This document shows, in pieces, positions 1 to 7,897 of a DNA stretch of 64,000 nt. Where the stretch lies: the NCBI GenBank assembly GCA_964388955.1, contig CAYMCO010000004.1, positions 124,001 through 188,000 on the forward strand, read 5' to 3'. Made by a program: the position numbers and the translations under genes. Under the pieces are notes generated by a model. That model searched no databases, was not told the DNA's origin, and saw only the letters and a list, made by a program, of their open reading frames with translations. The stretch comes from CAYMCO01 sp964388955. GTDB taxonomy: Bacteria; Chloroflexota; Anaerolineae; Anaerolineales; E44-bin32. The first letter of the stretch is position 1. Each line of letters opens with the position of its first letter.

Positions 1-1
1 C

Positions 2-331
2 GTCGACGAACCCAGCCCCGGGCTGCCGGTCGCCGATCTTGCGGCATCTTTCCAAGCTGCAGTGGTAGATGCCCTTGTGAGCAAGACCATCGCCGCGGCC
101 CAGGAGTACGGCGCCCAGATGATCCTGGTCGCCGGCGGCGTATCCGCCAACAAGCAGTTGCGGGCCAGCTTCGAGGAACAGGCACAGATCCCGGTTCGCT
201 TCCCCCCATTGAGACTGTGCACCGACAACGCTGCGATGATCGCCGCTGTGGGCCATCGACGGTTCCTCGCCGGTCAGCGCGATGCGCTGGACATCGACGT
301 GCTGCCCGCCTGGTCCATCGGGAGCTTATAG
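2..331 (+). CDS. tsaD: tRNA N6-adenosine threonylcarbamoyltransferase, C-terminal part (cut by window start)
   Basis: The reading frame is open from base 2 and ends at TAG 329-331, giving the last 109 residues. TsaD transfers the threonylcarbamoyl group to A37 of ANN-decoding tRNAs in the cytoplasm. The segment shows the family's C-terminal block: a VAGGVSANK stretch (Gly-rich nucleotide/metal-site loop) followed by the highly conserved TDNAAMIA motif. The N-terminal half, with the metal-binding histidines, lies outside the window. The gene converges on sufE with about 70 bases between them. Identification is firm because TDNAAMIA is diagnostic for this family; only completeness cannot be judged. 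Confidence 0.93.
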   Translation, partial: VDEPSPGLPVADLAASFQAAVVDALVSKTIAAAQEYGAQMILVAGGVSANKQLRASFEEQAQIPVRFPPLRLCTDNAAMIAAVGHRRFLAGQRDALDIDVLPAWSIGSL

Positions 332-400
332 ATCGCGCGCCCTGTAGGTCTGCGCGACGCGCTTCCGAGAACCAATCGCTTCGAATCCCGGATGCAGGAA

Positions 401-868
401 TCAGCGCCCAACGGTTTCCCCAGTGTCGGCGTCAGATTCCACCTCGAGGCTGGCCATCGCCAGGTGCCTCATGTGCGCCAACATGGCGCTGAAACCACGC
501 ATGCGCTGGAAAGAGAGGGCACGCTCCAAGCCGGTACACCGGTAGAAATCCACGGACACTTGAAGGATCTCCTGTGGTGACAGACCGCCAAGTCCCGCGC
601 CGAGCAGAGAAGCGAAACCACGCACCGTGGGCGCGGCCGCAGGGATGTCGAAAAAGAAGCGCAAACCTCCGTCTTCCTTTTCGGCATGGATGCGCACGGG
701 GGTCATACACTCCGGCACCGCCTCCGTTCGCGCATTCTCCGGCTTCAATCGCGCTGGAATCGCCGGCAGTGAATCGGCATACTGCAATAGCAGTTCCAAC
801 TTCTCTCGCCCTTCGCAAAGGGCGAAATCCTCACAGATCGCCGCCAGCTTCTCAGGGAGATCCGGCAT
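401..868 (-). CDS. sufE: SufE family sulfur-acceptor protein
   Basis: 155 residues from ATG 868 (the frame stays open to 913, but the extra part would overlap the upstream gene, so 868 is preferred). SufE proteins accept persulfide sulfur from a cysteine desulfurase and pass it to Fe-S scaffold proteins. The expected active-site cysteine is seen as ECMTPV near residue 53, followed by the conserved GLSPQEILQV region near residue 110. It begins 8 bases after the stop of the sulfurtransferase gene upstream, so the two are very likely cotranscribed and may form a sulfur-relay pair that takes sulfane sulfur from the rhodanese. No cysteine desulfurase (SufS/IscS) is present in the window. Confidence 0.85.
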   Translation of the reverse strand: MPDLPEKLAAICEDFALCEGREKLELLLQYADSLPAIPARLKPENARTEAVPECMTPVRIHAEKEDGGLRFFFDIPAAAPTVRGFASLLGAGLGGLSPQEILQVSVDFYRCTGLERALSFQRMRGFSAMLAHMRHLAMASLEVESDADTGETVGR

Positions 869-876
869 CTGATTCT

Positions 877-1719
877 TCACCGCTCGATCGGCGCTCCGAC
901 GAGATTGCCCCACTCGGTCCAGGAACCATCGTAGTTGCGAACATAGGAGTAGCCAAGCAGGTACTTCAAAGCAAACCAGGTGTGCGAGCTGCGCTCCCCA
1001 ATGCGGCAGTAGGCGATGACGGGTTCATCCTTCGCAAGGCCGTGGCTCTCGTATAACGCCCGCAACGATTCGGCGTCTTTGAAAGTCCCATCCTCATTGG
1101 TCGCCTTCGACCAAGGGATATTCGCCGCGCCCGGGATGTGCCCGCCGCGCATCGCCCCCTCCTGTGGATAGTCCGGCATATGCAGCAGTTCACCCCGATA
1201 CTCCTGGGGGGACCGCACGTCCACCAGCGGAAGGCCGCGATCAAGATGGGCGAAGACATCCTGACGGAAGGCCCGGACGCTCAAGTCCGGCTCCATGGCC
1301 TGATAGTCCGTCTTTGGATAGCTGGGAGCTTCCTTCACCATGGGCCTGTCCTCGGCCATCCATTTGGCGCGCCCGCCGTCCATGATGCGCAGATCCCGAT
1401 GGCCAAAGTACTCGAACACCCAGAGTGCATAGCAGGCAAACCAGTTGCTCTTATCCCCATAGAAGACCACTGTGGTGCTCTCGGAAATCCCTCTCTCCTG
1501 ACACAGGGCCTCAAAACTGGACTTTGAGAGGAAATCCCTGCGGACCGGATGCTGCAGTGTCGTGAACCAATCCACCTTCACGGCGCCGGGGATGTGTCCA
1601 GTCTCATACAAGAGCGAATCCTCATCCGATTCGACAACCCGCACATCGGGATCGTCCAGGTGATTCGCAACCCATTCCATATCCACCAATCGTTCCGGAT
1701 GTGCATACCCTTCCGACAT
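877..1719 (-). CDS. thiosulfate sulfurtransferase (two-domain rhodanese)
   Basis: 280 residues from ATG 1719, chosen because it is preceded by a good Shine-Dalgarno (GGAGGGAG) and removes a 31-residue unlikely N-terminal extension. It has two tandem rhodanese domains (about residues 5-130 and 150-280). The active-site loop CRIGERSSHTWF near residue 240 carries the catalytic Cys; this loop type is characteristic of the actinobacterial CysA/SseA-like thiosulfate sulfurtransferases rather than of 3-mercaptopyruvate sulfurtransferases. Expected reaction: transfer of sulfane sulfur from thiosulfate to an acceptor. The adjacent downstream sufE suggests a role in supplying sulfur to Fe-S cluster assembly, which would fit the Fe-S-rich proteins in this window; that link is inference. 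Confidence 0.88.
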   Translation of the reverse strand: MSEGYAHPERLVDMEWVANHLDDPDVRVVESDEDSLLYETGHIPGAVKVDWFTTLQHPVRRDFLSKSSFEALCQERGISESTTVVFYGDKSNWFACYALWVFEYFGHRDLRIMDGGRAKWMAEDRPMVKEAPSYPKTDYQAMEPDLSVRAFRQDVFAHLDRGLPLVDVRSPQEYRGELLHMPDYPQEGAMRGGHIPGAANIPWSKATNEDGTFKDAESLRALYESHGLAKDEPVIAYCRIGERSSHTWFALKYLLGYSYVRNYDGSWTEWGNLVGAPIER

Positions 1720-1927
1720 CAGAACTCCCTCCGATCTATGCCTATGCCAGCCCGTGAAACCGATCTGTCGCCTCGTGCAGCCAGTGGCTGCGTCAGAGTA
1801 CTCTCCAACCACATTATAGATGAATTTTATGGATATTATCTGTTAATTCACGAGGGAATGCGGGGCTCACCGGCGAGAGGCGCGGGCTCCATTCTGCCGT
1901 GCCGCCGCGGCGGCCATCAGTCACCGC

Positions 1928-2905
1928 TCAAGCGGTCCGGTCTCGATCCGGGAAATAGGCCCCCGCTGCAGCCCAGAAACGGGTCCCCAGGCGATCCACA
2001 ACCTGTGCACGCCGCTCCTCCTCAAGTGATTCCAAGGCGGATTCGACCGCCTCTTCATCCCTGTCCCCCAGCATGCGCTTCAACTCCTCCAACCGCATTG
2101 GGTGCCGGGTGATCACGCCCAATATCGCTTCCCGCAGGTCAGTCTCACCGGCAAGATGGATCTCCCCCTCGGCGGGATGCAAAACTGCCGCCACCTCACC
2201 CAATATGGCGCGCGCCCGCATCATCCCTTCCTCCCCCGCGGGCCGCACCCAGGCTTCCGCCGGAGGCCGGTACGGCATCGCCAAATGCACACGGTCTGGC
2301 CTGATGCGCTCGATTGCAGACCGCAGGTCACGCAGAGCGGCATCAGGGTCATTGAGCCCCTGCAGCATCATCACTTCCAGCCAGAGCTTGCCGGCAAAGC
2401 TGCGGCGGAAGTCCACCAACCCCCTTATGTGCTGATCGAAGGGGAAATGAGGATGCGGCCGATTGATCCGCCGGTACAGTTCACGGGATCCGGCATCCAG
2501 CGCGGGCAGGACCGCGTCCGCGGCGCCGAGCTCGCGGCGGACTTGTGGGTCGGACAACAGCGACCCATTTGTGATCACCGCGATGGGCGCCGACGAGAAC
2601 CTTCGTGTCTCGCGAATCAAAGCCCCGAGGTGAACGTGCAGGGTTGTTTCGCCGGAACCGACGAACGTCACCCAGTCAATCTCGTTTGTTGCGGGGGACG
2701 CCAAGGTCTCCCTCGATTCATCCATGATCTCTTGTGTGGGCACGTACTCCGCCCGCTCACCCACCATTGGACGGCTGCGGCCCAATTGGCAGTATACGCA
2801 GTTCCAGTTGCAGGTCTTGAGCGGCACAGGGTCGATCCCCAGCGACCTGCCCAGACGCCGGGATTGCACGGGACCGAAGACATGGCGTATGCGTTGGATG
2901 CCCAT
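1928..2905 (-). CDS. radical SAM protein, COG0731-like
   Basis: 325 residues from ATG 2905; a GTG at 2926 is possible but family members normally begin just before the FGPVQSRRLGRSLG block, as here. The CxxxCxxC cluster motif is visible as CNWNCVYC near residue 33, which binds the SAM-cleaving [4Fe-4S] cluster, and a Gly-rich SAM-binding segment (FVGSGETTLH) follows at about residue 83. The core is a partial TIM barrel; the C-terminal 80 residues look like a winged-helix type add-on (LEELKRMLGDRDEEAVESAL). It resembles the COG0731 group (related to wyosine-base enzymes) whose bacterial members have no settled function. It lies 208 bases upstream of the sulfurtransferase gene and may be separately transcribed. 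Confidence 0.75.
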   Translation of the reverse strand: MGIQRIRHVFGPVQSRRLGRSLGIDPVPLKTCNWNCVYCQLGRSRPMVGERAEYVPTQEIMDESRETLASPATNEIDWVTFVGSGETTLHVHLGALIRETRRFSSAPIAVITNGSLLSDPQVRRELGAADAVLPALDAGSRELYRRINRPHPHFPFDQHIRGLVDFRRSFAGKLWLEVMMLQGLNDPDAALRDLRSAIERIRPDRVHLAMPYRPPAEAWVRPAGEEGMMRARAILGEVAAVLHPAEGEIHLAGETDLREAILGVITRHPMRLEELKRMLGDRDEEAVESALESLEEERRAQVVDRLGTRFWAAAGAYFPDRDRTA

Positions 2906-3145
2906 CCAGTTTGGGGCCCTTTCCACTCACCGCGTACTGAACGAATGGGAATGTGTCCTCTCAATCCCTGAGACTCGGGAGGCGCACTTGCCAGAGTGAC
3001 CCAGCCAGAAAGGGGCACCATTCTTTTCGAATCCCACTGGCGGGAACTTCACCTTCGATGAACCAAAGGTCATTGCCCCCCACAAGCCTCTGCGGCAGCC
3101 ATCCAGCCGGCAGGGACGGTTCGCTCCGCGCGGCGATCCTGTGGC

Positions 3146-3349
3146 TCACTTCCTCGTCATGACCGCATCGCATTTCGGGCAACGTCTCTCGTAGCAGGGC
3201 TGCCCCACCACGTGCGGTTCCTTGTGACCACAACTCGGGCAGACGCATTCACCGTCGGGACCGGCCGCCTTGGGGCCGCCGCCCAGCCCTCTTCCGCCGC
3301 CCCTGCCTCGTCCTCCCCTTCCCCGGCCGCGGCCTGACCATGCATTCAT
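3146..3349 (-). CDS. small Gly/Arg-rich zinc-ribbon protein
   Basis: 67 residues, ATG 3349, with an AAGGA-like ribosome site. The N-terminal half is almost entirely Gly and Arg (RGRGRGGRGRGGGRG-type), the C-terminal half is a compact four-cysteine zinc ribbon (CPSCGH...CPKCD). Small proteins of this build are regularly found beside NifX-like and MinD-ferredoxin genes; they have no assigned function. It is the last gene of the PadR operon, 61 bases after the first NifX-like gene. Its partner at 7135-7386 has the same two parts in reverse order (ribbon first, basic tail last). Function unknown; nucleic acid or metal binding are possibilities only. Confidence 0.72.
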   Translation of the reverse strand: MNAWSGRGRGRGGRGRGGGRGLGGGPKAAGPDGECVCPSCGHKEPHVVGQPCYERRCPKCDAVMTRK

Positions 3350-3410
3350 CTCATTCCTTCCTTCCCTTTAATGGATCCCCTTCCCCGGCCATTTTTTCGC
3401 GGAGCCAGCA

Positions 3411-3788
3411 TCAATGCCCCCCGCAGTCGTGTGACCGGCTTTCCCGGCATGGATCGGCGCCCGAGAGCCGGCCGGCCAGGAAATCCTCCACGGCCTGCCG
3501 CACACTCCCGACGGCCCCTGTGCCGATCTCCACGCCATAGCCCTGGAAGAATCCGATGGCGCGCCGTCCCATGCCGCCGCTCAGCATGACATCTGCACCT
3601 TGCTCCTTGATGAATCCAGGGACCATGCCCGGCTGATGGTTCTGGAAATACGGGTTGTCGATCACCGCGACTGATCCCAACTCCGCGCCCTCCACATCCA
3701 CCAAGACAAAGTAGGGGCAGCGGCCGAAGTGATGGCTCACCCGGCTGTCCAAGTCCCTGTTCTCCTCACTCGAAATAGCCACACGCAT
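3411..3788 (-). CDS. NifX/NifB-family (dinitrogenase cofactor-like) metal-cluster protein 1
   Basis: 125 residues from ATG 3788, with an excellent AGGAGG site lying in the end of the preceding gene (3 bases apart). The family fold (RNase H-like) binds metal-sulfur clusters or their precursors; members include NifX, the NifB C-terminal domain and the Mo-Cu cluster protein ORP of Desulfovibrio. Seen here: the ISSEENRDLDSRVSHHFGRC N-terminal block with a Cys at the usual HFGRCPYF position, an NPYFQ segment, and GADVMLSGGMGRRAIGFF. The tail carries extra His and Cys (HDCGGH), a possible metal ligand set. It belongs to an operon with two MinD-like ATPases, so a role in building or storing a metal cluster is likely. 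No nif genes are present, so this is not nitrogen fixation. Confidence 0.85.
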   Translation of the reverse strand: MRVAISSEENRDLDSRVSHHFGRCPYFVLVDVEGAELGSVAVIDNPYFQNHQPGMVPGFIKEQGADVMLSGGMGRRAIGFFQGYGVEIGTGAVGSVRQAVEDFLAGRLSGADPCRESRSHDCGGH

Positions 3789-3791
3789 TTT

Positions 3792-4100
3792 CTATGCCTC
3801 CTGATTCAGAAGTTCCGTGAGTTCCTTGGCAGCGACATATCCTTCAACCGTGATTCTCTGACCGCTCACCCCTGGAACCTGGGCGACCGCCCCCTTCACC
3901 TGCGCGGCCAGATATACCGCGATGGGGCAGAAGGGCGACGACGGGCGGAACGTGTAGCGCACGAACCCACCTTCCTCGACTTCTAACCCCTCCACCAAAC
4001 GCATGCGCATGATGTCCACATTGGTCTCAGGGTCAATCACTTGGCGGAGCGCCTCTTCTATCGAGCCCCGAAGGGCAGTGGCTTCAACCCCCCCCGCCAC
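3792..4100 (-). CDS. DUF59/MIP18-family metal-sulfur cluster assembly protein
   Basis: About 102 residues. I place the start at GTG 4100, which overlaps the end of the upstream ATPase gene by 17 bases and follows a GGGGGTGG stretch; the open frame continues upstream to 4196 but those residues overlap the ATPase and look non-native. The domain shows the hallmark block LRQVIDPETNVDIMRMRLVEG and a later FRPSSPFCPIAVYLA in which the Cys is the conserved cluster-binding residue. Proteins of this family (SufT, PaaD, MIP18) assist Fe-S cluster maturation. Placement directly after the two MinD-ferredoxin ATPases suggests it works with them on a metal-sulfur cluster. Confidence 0.8.
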   Translation of the reverse strand: MAGGVEATALRGSIEEALRQVIDPETNVDIMRMRLVEGLEVEEGGFVRYTFRPSSPFCPIAVYLAAQVKGAVAQVPGVSGQRITVEGYVAAKELTELLNQEA

Positions 4101-4995
4101 AAGCCACCCCCAGATACTCCCGCACACGGCTCCAGATCTTGGCCATTCCTCGCGCCACTTCCCCGTCTGGCTCGAATTCCGTAACCGGCACTCCATGGAT
4201 CATGGCATCGGTCGCCCCTTCGTCATAGGGGAGTACGCCCACTTGTTCAACACCCCGCGCGCGACATGCCGCTTCGATCGCCCTCGCTCCCTCGGGATGC
4301 AGATCCCCCTTGTTAATACACACCCATGCCGGCACACCGAAGTGCGCCGTGGTCTCGAGCACGCGCTCCATATCATGCCCGCCGGCCGCGCTCGGCTCCG
4401 TCACGATCAATGCCAAGTCCGCCCCGGAAACAGCGGATATCATCGGGCAGCCGATCCCCGGGGGGCCGTCCACCAGCAGGAGATCGAAATCCGTCTCCAT
4501 CGCGCGCAGACGCGCTCGCTGTTTGACCAACGTCACCAGCTTTCCCGAGTTTTCCTGCGCCGCATATAGGGCAGCATGAAACAGCGGGCCATATGGTGTG
4601 ACAGATTCGAAATATTGCCCCGCCACTTGCTCGCACATTGCGATCGCGTCTTCCGGGCAAGCATATGCGCAGGCCGCGCACCCTTCGCAGGCGATGGGAT
4701 CCATACTGTACGTCCCGTTCGATTGAACCAGGGCCTCGAAGCGGCACACCTCAGCGCAGTCGCCACATCCGGTGCATTTTTGGGTGTCGATGCGGGGGAC
4801 TTGACCGGCGCGAAACTCCTCCTGCCTGACCAGCATCGGATCCAGGAGAAGCTCGAGATTCGCCGCATCCACATCCGCGTCCGCCAGCACGACTCTCACC
4901 TCGGGCTCGCGACGAGCAGCCAGATGCGCGAAGGCCGCAGTCAAGCTGGTCTTGCCCGTCCCCCCTTTTCCACTCAAGATCACAATTTGCTTCAC
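4084..4995 (-). CDS. MinD/ParA-type P-loop ATPase with inserted ferredoxin domain, copy 1
   Basis: 303 residues from ATG 4995. Deviant Walker A (GKGGTGKTS, residues 10-18), then a two-cluster ferredoxin insertion at about residues 70-125 (CTGCGDCAEVC and CEGCAACAYACP), then the ATPase core resumes with Walker B-like LLLVDGPPGIGCP. This is the Mrp/MinD superfamily branch with inserted ferredoxin, cytoplasmic, proposed to couple ATP hydrolysis to electron or cluster transfer; related pairs occur in the Desulfovibrio ORP operon. Its start overlaps the stop of copy 2 by four bases (ATGA), so the pair is translationally coupled and probably forms a heterodimer. The exact client is unknown. Confidence 0.88.
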   Translation of the reverse strand: MKQIVILSGKGGTGKTSLTAAFAHLAARREPEVRVVLADADVDAANLELLLDPMLVRQEEFRAGQVPRIDTQKCTGCGDCAEVCRFEALVQSNGTYSMDPIACEGCAACAYACPEDAIAMCEQVAGQYFESVTPYGPLFHAALYAAQENSGKLVTLVKQRARLRAMETDFDLLLVDGPPGIGCPMISAVSGADLALIVTEPSAAGGHDMERVLETTAHFGVPAWVCINKGDLHPEGARAIEAACRARGVEQVGVLPYDEGATDAMIHGVPVTEFEPDGEVARGMAKIWSRVREYLGVACGGGG

Positions 4996-5912
4996 CCGAC
5001 GCCTGTCTCCGGCAGGAAACCCCGTGAATTGCGCCGTGCAACAGCTGTCTCTGAGGTTTCACGCTCGGCGGCCAATTCCACAAGCTGCGCATATAAGTCT
5101 CGAAAGCGTGGCCGGTATTCGGGAAAGGCGGCCGCCAGGGTCACGCCCCTGGCGCAGGCCTCCCCGATTCGCCTCTCCAGCGGGATTCGCATCAGAATCG
5201 GGATGCCGCTCTCCCGACAGAAAGCCTCAACCCCGGCCCGGCCGGATCCATCCCGATTGAGCAGAACACCGGCGGGCAGCTTCATCTCACGCACAACCTT
5301 CACCGCCAGGCGCAGGTCATGCAGCCCAAAGGGGGTGGCCTCCGTAACAAGCAATACAACATCCGCGCCGCGCAGAGTCTCAACAACCGGACAGGAAGTC
5401 CCAGGGGGGGCGTCGCGAATCACGACTTCTCCCTCCCGTCCCGGAACCCAACGCTTGAGCGCACGGATGACGGGTACCGCCATTGGTTCCCCGATATCCA
5501 GAATGCCGCGCCCAAACCTCACGCCGTACATGGCGTCGCCCACTTGCAGAAGGCCCAGTCTGCGGGGCGATTCCCGAATCGCATGCTGAGGGCAATTCCA
5601 AGTGCAACTGCCGCAGCCATGGCATAGCTGGGGAAAGACGAGCGTCTGTCCGCTCAGCACCACGATGGCGTGATACTGGCAGACTTCCGCACAGCGCCCG
5701 CAGGCATCGCAGGCGGCATCGTCGACATCTGGTATCAGCATTTCCACCTGCTTGGATCGAGTGAACTCGGGGCGCAAGAACAGGTGCCCATTAGGCGCCT
5801 CGACATCGCAGTCCAGGTACGTTACGGGGCGGCCACTCAGGGCCAACCCCATGCTGGTGGCGACCGTGGTCTTCCCGGTGCCCCCCTTCCCACTGGCGAC
5901 CGCAATGATCAT
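4992..5912 (-). CDS. MinD/ParA-type P-loop ATPase with inserted ferredoxin domain, copy 2
   Basis: 306 residues from ATG 5912, overlapping the upstream NifX-like gene by four bases (ATGA). Walker A is GKGGTGKTT (residues 8-16); the ferredoxin insertion (about residues 65-115) has CDACGRCAEVC and CHGCGSCTWNCP; a Walker B-like IRDAPPGTSCP follows. It is diverged from copy 1 but has the same domain order, as expected for an obligate pair. Family knowledge suggests ATP-dependent handling of metal-sulfur clusters; the flanking NifX-like proteins are the probable acceptors. The C-terminal 20 residues are outside the domain and unremarkable. Confidence 0.88.
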   Translation of the reverse strand: MIIAVASGKGGTGKTTVATSMGLALSGRPVTYLDCDVEAPNGHLFLRPEFTRSKQVEMLIPDVDDAACDACGRCAEVCQYHAIVVLSGQTLVFPQLCHGCGSCTWNCPQHAIRESPRRLGLLQVGDAMYGVRFGRGILDIGEPMAVPVIRALKRWVPGREGEVVIRDAPPGTSCPVVETLRGADVVLLVTEATPFGLHDLRLAVKVVREMKLPAGVLLNRDGSGRAGVEAFCRESGIPILMRIPLERRIGEACARGVTLAAAFPEYRPRFRDLYAQLVELAAERETSETAVARRNSRGFLPETGVG

Positions 5913-6286
5913 GCCCGGCGCCTTCGGCCGCCGTGATGCGCCGGAACTGTGGCGGCTGAGACCCGCTCGAGTTCTCCGCCCTGCATTTGACGCAGCAGAT
6001 CCTCAATAGGGTCTTCATCGGCAGCGTACATCTCGATGCCCGCGGCCTCCAGCCCGGTGAACGCGTTGGGGCCAAAAGCTCCGCTCACAACCGCCTTCAC
6101 GCCTCGCTCCGCCAACGCCTGCGCGGCCTGTGGTCCGGCCCCACCGGAAGCGCTCCAGGCTGGATTGACCAGCCGCTCCCACTCGCCGCTTTCCGAATCA
6201 AAGACCATGAAGACTGCGCAGCGCCCGAACCGCAGATCCAGGCGCGAACCGGGACTATCCGACCGGGATGAGAATGCGATCTTCAT
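5909..6286 (-). CDS. NifX/NifB-family metal-cluster protein 2
   Basis: 125 residues from ATG 6286 (AAAGGA site; an upstream in-frame start at 6331 is less convincing). Same fold as the protein at 3411-3788 but clearly diverged: it keeps the RFGRCAVFMVFD block with the conserved Cys, GVKAVVSGAFGPNAFTGL in place of the second Gly-rich block, and ends in a basic HHGGRRRR tail that could bind metal or nucleic acid. Two different NifX-like proteins bracketing the ATPase pair suggest that one might be a carrier and the other a final acceptor; this is inference. Confidence 0.82.
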   Translation of the reverse strand: MKIAFSSRSDSPGSRLDLRFGRCAVFMVFDSESGEWERLVNPAWSASGGAGPQAAQALAERGVKAVVSGAFGPNAFTGLEAAGIEMYAADEDPIEDLLRQMQGGELERVSAATVPAHHGGRRRRA

Positions 6287-6337
6287 GTCTATCCTTTCCA
6301 CACCCTCGAGAGGTGCCCCTTCGACGTCCAACCGCCG

Positions 6338-7105
6338 CTACGCGGCCCGCTGCAAGGTGATGAGCTTCACTCCAGCATCGTGAACTTGACGGAAATTGCC
6401 GCCTTGCCGGATCGCCCGCAGAACAGGTTCGATTTTCTCCACAACGGCACCGGAAAGCAGGTCCACACCATGGTCGAACAGAACAGGGCTCAGGGGAGTG
6501 CTCGGACCCAGAAGCATAACCGTCGCCTCGGGCGGGCAGAGCGCGAGCAATCCCTCCAGGGTGTGATTCGCCAGCGTCATGCTGGTGATAGCCACCAGGT
6601 TGCATTTGGGCAACACACGCGGCGCTGCTTCGGCGGGCAGATCGCCCGGCTGGGGATCGAGATCGAGCACATAGAAGTCTTGCAGCCTTGCACGCAGCCG
6701 CGGCACGAAGGGAAAATGCCCAATGAGAGCGACCGGCCCATCCTGCCCGTGCTCCAGGATCACTTTCTCAGCGTTGATCTCCCTCCATTCCTGGGGAGGG
6801 GGTGGAGGCAGCAAGGCATTGATGGCGGCCACGCCCACGCTGGCCAGCGTCTCCCGGTCGCGCTCTCGAGCAAGCTCAGCCAGTCTTCGCGCTCCGAGCT
6901 GTTCCAGACCTCCGGCCTGCGGCACACGCGGCGGGCCGCCGTGCCTGTGGCCGCCCGCGAGGGTTGACGCCAGCCCACAGCGGGGGCCGGAAGGCGTTTC
7001 AACCACCACGGCGGTCCAGTTCAAGCCGACGGTCACTTCCAGCACCCCCGCATCCTCGACCCTGGTCAGCAGATCATCGATCACCGCCACAATCTCAACC
7101 TCCAT
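6338..7105 (-). CDS. DUF4213/DUF364-type putative heavy-metal-chelating protein
   Basis: 255 residues from ATG 7105; a GTG at 7138 overlapping the upstream stop (GTGA) with GGAGG just before it is a real alternative and would add 11 residues. The N-terminal part matches DUF4213 (VTVGLNWTAVVVET block) and the C-terminal part DUF364 (VALIGHFPFVPRL, LDLDPQPGDLPAE, TSMTLANHTLEGLL, VMLLGPSTPLSPVLFDHG), a Rossmann-like family annotated as possible heavy-metal chelation. An odd feature is a run of prolines (LPPPPPPQEW) between the two parts. Within the PadR operon it sits between a zinc ribbon and a NifX-like protein, consistent with metal handling. Biochemical activity is unknown. Confidence 0.78.
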   Translation of the reverse strand: MEVEIVAVIDDLLTRVEDAGVLEVTVGLNWTAVVVETPSGPRCGLASTLAGGHRHGGPPRVPQAGGLEQLGARRLAELARERDRETLASVGVAAINALLPPPPPQEWREINAEKVILEHGQDGPVALIGHFPFVPRLRARLQDFYVLDLDPQPGDLPAEAAPRVLPKCNLVAITSMTLANHTLEGLLALCPPEATVMLLGPSTPLSPVLFDHGVDLLSGAVVEKIEPVLRAIRQGGNFRQVHDAGVKLITLQRAA

Positions 7106-7134
7106 GCATATCCATTTTCCAGCGGATGGATGGC

Positions 7135-7386
7135 TCACCGACCTCCGCGCCCGGGCCGCCCACCGCCGCCAGCGCTCCTGCCGCGCTTGCGGCTCAATCG
7201 GCGGGCTCCAGCACGCCCCCCTGCCTCGACCCAGCGTCGGCCGCGGCCGCCCCGGCCTCTCTCTACTGCTTCCCGGTGCGCGTTTCGACTCTCACATTCG
7301 GGGCATGCCAGCTCAGCCCCCGCCCCTCCCTGACCATGCGGCAATTGCCATATATGGCTGCAGTCCTGGCATTTGAATGTCCGCAT
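7135..7386 (-). CDS. zinc ribbon with Arg/Gly-rich tail
   Basis: 83 residues from ATG 7386 with an AGGAG site. A four-cysteine ribbon (CQDCS ... CPECES) occupies the first 35 residues; the remaining half is strongly basic and Gly-rich (RGRGGRGRRW, RSAGGGGRPGRGGR). It mirrors the protein at 3146-3349, which has the basic Gly-rich stretch first. Such composition is typical of proteins that contact nucleic acids or acidic partners, but no function is known. It is the second gene of the operon, 45 bases after padR. Confidence 0.68.
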   Translation of the reverse strand: MRTFKCQDCSHIWQLPHGQGGAGAELACPECESRNAHREAVERGRGGRGRRWVEAGGRAGARRLSRKRGRSAGGGGRPGRGGR

Positions 7387-7431
7387 TCTCGGGGCTCCTA
7401 TCTTGCCTGCCTGGGCATCGCCGTAATCAAC

Positions 7432-7830
7432 TCAACCGCCGCCGTTGCCCCTCCGCTGAGCTTCATAGGCCTCCAGCAGCCGATCCACCTCCGTTCGCAC
7501 CCTCATCAGATCATCGGCCCATGCCGCAAGCTGCGTCTCCCCTTCCTCCGTGATGGAATAGACTTTCCGCGGCGGTCCCTGACTGTCCACATCCTGCCGC
7601 GACCTCACCCAGCCCGCATGCTCCATTTCTCGCAGCATCCGGTAGAGCAGGCTCGGGTCCAGCCGCTCGGGGTCAATGCCGAATCGCTCAATCTCCCCTA
7701 ACAGCGCGTATCCATGCGCCTCCCCCTCCAACAGCAGCAACAGCAGGCAGGGCTGCAGGAACTGACGCACCCGCCTTCGTCTGCGCCGGCCGTGCTTCCG
7801 CCCCCCTCGCCAACCACGCTCTCCTCTCAT
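7432..7830 (-). CDS. PadR family transcriptional regulator
   Basis: 132 residues from ATG 7830 with a GGGGAGGG site. After a very basic N-terminus (residues 1-22, mostly Arg and Gly) comes the PadR winged helix: LLLLLLEGEAHGYALLGEI, LYRMLREMEHAGWV and the wing with RKVYSITEEGE, then a short C-terminal dimerisation helix, as in the small PadR subfamily. It is the first gene of the minus-strand operon running to 3146 and is preceded by promoter elements and an inverted repeat (7850-7897), so autoregulation of a metal-cluster operon is likely. The inducer is unknown. Confidence 0.88.
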   Translation of the reverse strand: MRGERGWRGGRKHGRRRRRRVRQFLQPCLLLLLLEGEAHGYALLGEIERFGIDPERLDPSLLYRMLREMEHAGWVRSRQDVDSQGPPRKVYSITEEGETQLAAWADDLMRVRTEVDRLLEAYEAQRRGNGGG

Positions 7831-7849
7831 ACATTCCCTCCCCTTTATG

Positions 7850-7893
7850 AATCTAGTCCACTAATGATATTTGGTCAATAGTATGATAGTCAA
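7850..7893 (-). promoter_or_regulatory. overlapping promoters of the PadR operon
   Basis: AT-rich stretch upstream of padR. Reading the minus strand, TTGACT (7888-7893) with an 18-base spacer leads to TATCAT (7864-7869), and a second pair TTGACC (7873-7878) with a 17-base spacer leads to TAGATT (7850-7855). Either could serve the operon; they lie 20-60 bases before the padR start codon. Positions are seen; activity is inferred. Confidence 0.55.
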
Positions 7894-7897
7894 TACT
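7880..7897. promoter_or_regulatory. candidate PadR operator, inverted repeat
   Basis: AGTAT-N8-ATACT, a perfect dyad of five-base arms covering the TTGACT promoter element. The arm and spacer geometry is similar to the ATGTAT-N8-ATACAT type described for PadR of lactic acid bacteria. Its place on the -35 element suits repression. Only one copy was seen. Confidence 0.45.

Noticed and set aside
2927..3145. Possible small gene between the radical SAM gene and the zinc ribbon
   Set aside because: Open frames here lack ribosome sites and family features; seen as non-coding.
3411..6286. Nitrogen-fixation genes suggested by the NifX-like proteins
   Set aside because: No nifHDK, nifE, nifN or full nifB; the NifX fold is widespread in other metal-cluster operons.
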